Shown here in pieces: positions 62,445 to 64,000 of a DNA stretch of 64,000 bases (positions within the stretch are counted from its first letter, which is position 1; every line of letters begins with the position of its first letter). The notes below the pieces were generated by a model, which worked only from the letters and a program-made list of their open reading frames with translations, was not told the DNA's origin and did not search any database. A program made the position numbers and the translations under genes. The DNA lies in the NCBI GenBank assembly GCA_015065765.1, contig SVPP01000006.1, forward strand, positions 60,104 to 124,103, read 5' to 3'. Source of the DNA: Oscillospiraceae bacterium (GTDB lineage: Bacteria; Bacillota; Clostridia; Oscillospirales; Acutalibacteraceae).

Positions 62445-64000
62445 TTATACGAAATACCAGCAGCAACCAAGAAGGAAGAACCAGATGAGCCACTGCCACC
62501 ATGTGTATGTTACTTTAACATTACATGTGTCTGAGTATGTTGTTCCGTCTTCTTTTTCAACTGTTACTGTGATAACCGCTTCACCGTGTTTGTGTGTTGT
62601 TACGTTGCCGTCTGCGTCAACTGTTACAACATCTTCGTTTGATGAAGTCCATGTTACTGTGTATTCTTCACTTGCATCAACGGGGCTGATATCTGCTTTG
62701 AGAGTAACAGCTACGTCTTTTCTTACATAGTGGAGAGGAAGTTTATCCTGAATGAGGTCGATACCGTCTACGAAGATTGTTCTGATTTCGCTCTGGTATT
62801 CACCACAATCATTCTTACAATAACCAAGGAATTTACCCTTTTCTGTTGTGCTTTCAACCCATTCTTCCTTTACGGGGAAGTCATGGCCGAGTGCATCAAC
62901 ATAATCTGCTACATATGTATCGCCGCAAACGCTACATGTGTATGTTGTATAACCCTGTTCTGTACATGTGGGAGCTGTTACTACTGACTCATAATCGTGA
63001 CCGAGTGCATCAATTACAAGTGTTTCTCTTTCGAGCTCTTCGCCACATACTGAGCAGTATACTACCATGTCGTATGAACCGTCGTTTACACAATCAGCTT
63101 CTTTTCTGTTTTCTTCAACAGCTTCTGCTTCTGTGTGTCCAAGTGCGGGGATAACTGTTGTTTCTCTTGAGAGTTCTTCGCCGCATACTGAGCAGTATAC
63201 TACCATGTCATATGAACCGTCGTTTACACAATCAGCTTCTTTTCTGTTTTCTTCAACTGCTTCGCCTTCTGTGTGGCCAAGTGCGTCGATTGTTGTTGTT
63301 TCTCTTGAGAGTTCTGCGTCACATACTGAGCAGTATACTACTGTATCATATGAGCCTTCTTCTGTACATGTTGCTTCTACTCTGTTTTCTTCAACTGCTT
63401 CGCCTTCTGTGTGGCCAAGTGCGTCGATTGTTGTTGTTACTCTTGAGAGTTCTGCATCACATACTGTACAGTAAACTACTGTATCATATGAGCCTTCTTC
63501 TGTACATGTTGCCTCTACTCTGTTTTCTTCAACAGCTTCGCCTTCTGTGTGGCCAAGTGCGGGTACCTGTGTTGTTTCACGTGACAGCTCTTCGCCGCAT
63601 ACTGTACAGTATACTACTGCATCGCCTGAGCCGCCTTCTGTACATGTTGCATCTGAAACGTTTTCATATACAACTTCGCCTTCTGTATGGCCAAGTGCTT
63701 CTACTGTTGTTGTTTCTCTTGAGAGTTCTTCGCCGCATACTGAGCAGTATACTACTGTATCGTATGAACCTGCGTTTTCGCAATCAGCTGCTACGTTGTT
63801 TTCAACAACTGCTTCGCCTTCTGTATGACCGAGTGCTTCTTCTGTTGTTGTTTCTCTTGAGAGCTCTTCGCCGCATACTGAGCAATATACTACTGTATCG
63901 AATGAGCCTTCGTTTTCACAATCAGCTGCTGTTTCATTTTCGATAACTGCTTCGCCTTCTGTGTGACCTGTTGCGGGAACGATTACATCCTGAAGGATTT
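62445..64000 (-). CDS. Surface protein of tandem 46-residue repeats, C-terminal part (5' end outside window)
   Basis: The frame is open to the window edge, so at least 517 residues are present. At least seven tandem units of exactly 46 residues run to about residue position 62990 from the edge; each starts GHTEGEAV and carries a CSVC or CTVC pair in VVYC..C. Then come a different CxxC module (PTCTEQGYTTYTCSVCGD), a BIG2-like Ig domain (EYTVTWTSSNEDVVTVD) and a hydrophobic, aromatic tail (TWWQWLIWFFLLG). A surface or wall-linked role is likely. The tail and modules match those of the LRR protein at 29985-33683. Confidence 0.85.
   Translation of the reverse strand, partial: ILQDVIVPATGHTEGEAVIENETAADCENEGSFDTVVYCSVCGEELSRETTTEEALGHTEGEAVVENNVAADCENAGSYDTVVYCSVCGEELSRETTTVEALGHTEGEVVYENVSDATCTEGGSGDAVVYCTVCGEELSRETTQVPALGHTEGEAVEENRVEATCTEEGSYDTVVYCTVCDAELSRVTTTIDALGHTEGEAVEENRVEATCTEEGSYDTVVYCSVCDAELSRETTTIDALGHTEGEAVEENRKEADCVNDGSYDMVVYCSVCGEELSRETTVIPALGHTEAEAVEENRKEADCVNDGSYDMVVYCSVCGEELERETLVIDALGHDYESVVTAPTCTEQGYTTYTCSVCGDTYVADYVDALGHDFPVKEEWVESTTEKGKFLGYCKNDCGEYQSEIRTIFVDGIDLIQDKLPLHYVRKDVAVTLKADISPVDASEEYTVTWTSSNEDVVTVDADGNVTTHKHGEAVITVTVEKEDGTTYSDTCNVKVTYTWWQWLIWFFLLGCCWYFV
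62990..64000 (-). repeat. 138-base in-frame tandem repeat
   Basis: A conserved segment coding for CGEELSRET recurs at 63033, 63171, 63309, 63447, 63585, 63723 and 63861, always 138 bases apart. There are seven units in the window and the array continues past the edge. Divergence is uneven between units; those at 63309 and 63447 are nearly identical. Confidence 0.95.

Noticed and set aside
63067..63946. Long open frames on the + strand across the repeat region
   Set aside because: They are shadows of the 138-base repeat on the minus strand; they are Leu/Ser-rich, without ribosome sites, and the minus frame has clear domains.
62990..64000. CRISPR-like array
   Set aside because: Repeats are contiguous, 138 bases, protein-coding and in frame, with no spacers.
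34..64000. tRNA genes, rRNA, insertion sequences, prophage genes
   Set aside because: None could be recognised on either strand by cloverleaf-like ends, conserved rRNA text, transposase or integrase motifs.

Overview
The window looks like part of a chromosome from a gut-type Clostridia bacterium (Firmicutes, probably the Oscillospirales/Ruminococcaceae neighbourhood). This rests on gene content and signals: AGGAGG-type ribosome sites, many TTGACA-17-TATAAT promoters, a tRNA-sensing T-box, RqcH, RecD2, a DUF4364 protein, indirect Asn-tRNA synthesis genes, and secreted proteins with Ig-like ends, Cys-x-x-Cys modules and aromatic C-terminal tails. No rRNA, tRNA, phage, transposase or CRISPR array was seen.

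Layout. 1-7.2 kb (+): an amino-sugar operon with the murQ end, a DUF4838 protein, a GNAT, a GH84 hexosaminidase and two tandem ceramidase-fold proteins. 7.3-8.3 kb (+): an ECF sigma factor and its membrane partner. 8.3-14.1 kb (-): secreted GH98-like protein, secreted domain-swapped GH3, Gfo/Idh/MocA oxidoreductase. 14.3-17.6 kb (+): a secreted PHP protein and a secreted propeller-like protein. 17.7-29.5 kb: mostly housekeeping (nif3-like, rqcH, DUF378, PPTase, MFS, class II aldolase, recD2-comF-mreB-DUF4364-araB). 29.5-33.7 kb (-): a 1232-residue LRR surface protein and a lipoprotein. 33.9-37.0 kb (+): GH38 alpha-mannosidase. 37.0-43.4 kb (-): a six-gene operon (VTT membrane protein, acyltransferase-like, DUF6320, GH130, threonine aldolase, HAD phosphatase) with an alpha/beta hydrolase upstream. 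43.5-48.5 kb (-): T-box, aspS-gatC fusion, gatA-like, gatB. 48.6-51.2 kb (+): GH110 and a lipoprotein. 51.4-56.1 kb (-): a structured leader, a GH-A clan glycosidase, a double-kinase fusion and two acetyltransferases. 56.1-60.7 kb (-): GH3 and GH95. 60.9-62.2 kb (+): GH109-like protein. 62.4 kb to the edge (-): a surface protein made of perfect-period 46-residue repeats.

Two themes stand out. The first is attack on host-type glycans: GH84, GH95, GH98-like, GH109-like, GH110, GH38 and GH130 together match the sugars of mucin, blood-group and N-glycan chains (GlcNAc, fucose, A/B antigens, mannose), with a fuculose-aldolase-like gene and sugar kinase for downstream metabolism. The second is the tRNA-dependent asparagine operon. 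AspRS carries GatC as a C-terminal domain, GatB looks intact, but GatA has lost about 60 N-terminal residues and two of the three amidase catalytic residues. The leader is a T-box whose best specifier reading is AAC (Asn). Such a complex would need another source of ammonia, and is the best candidate here for undescribed biology.

All functions are assigned by reading motifs by eye; no database search was run. Start codons were chosen by ribosome binding site, promoter position and family alignment, and often differ from the longest open frame.
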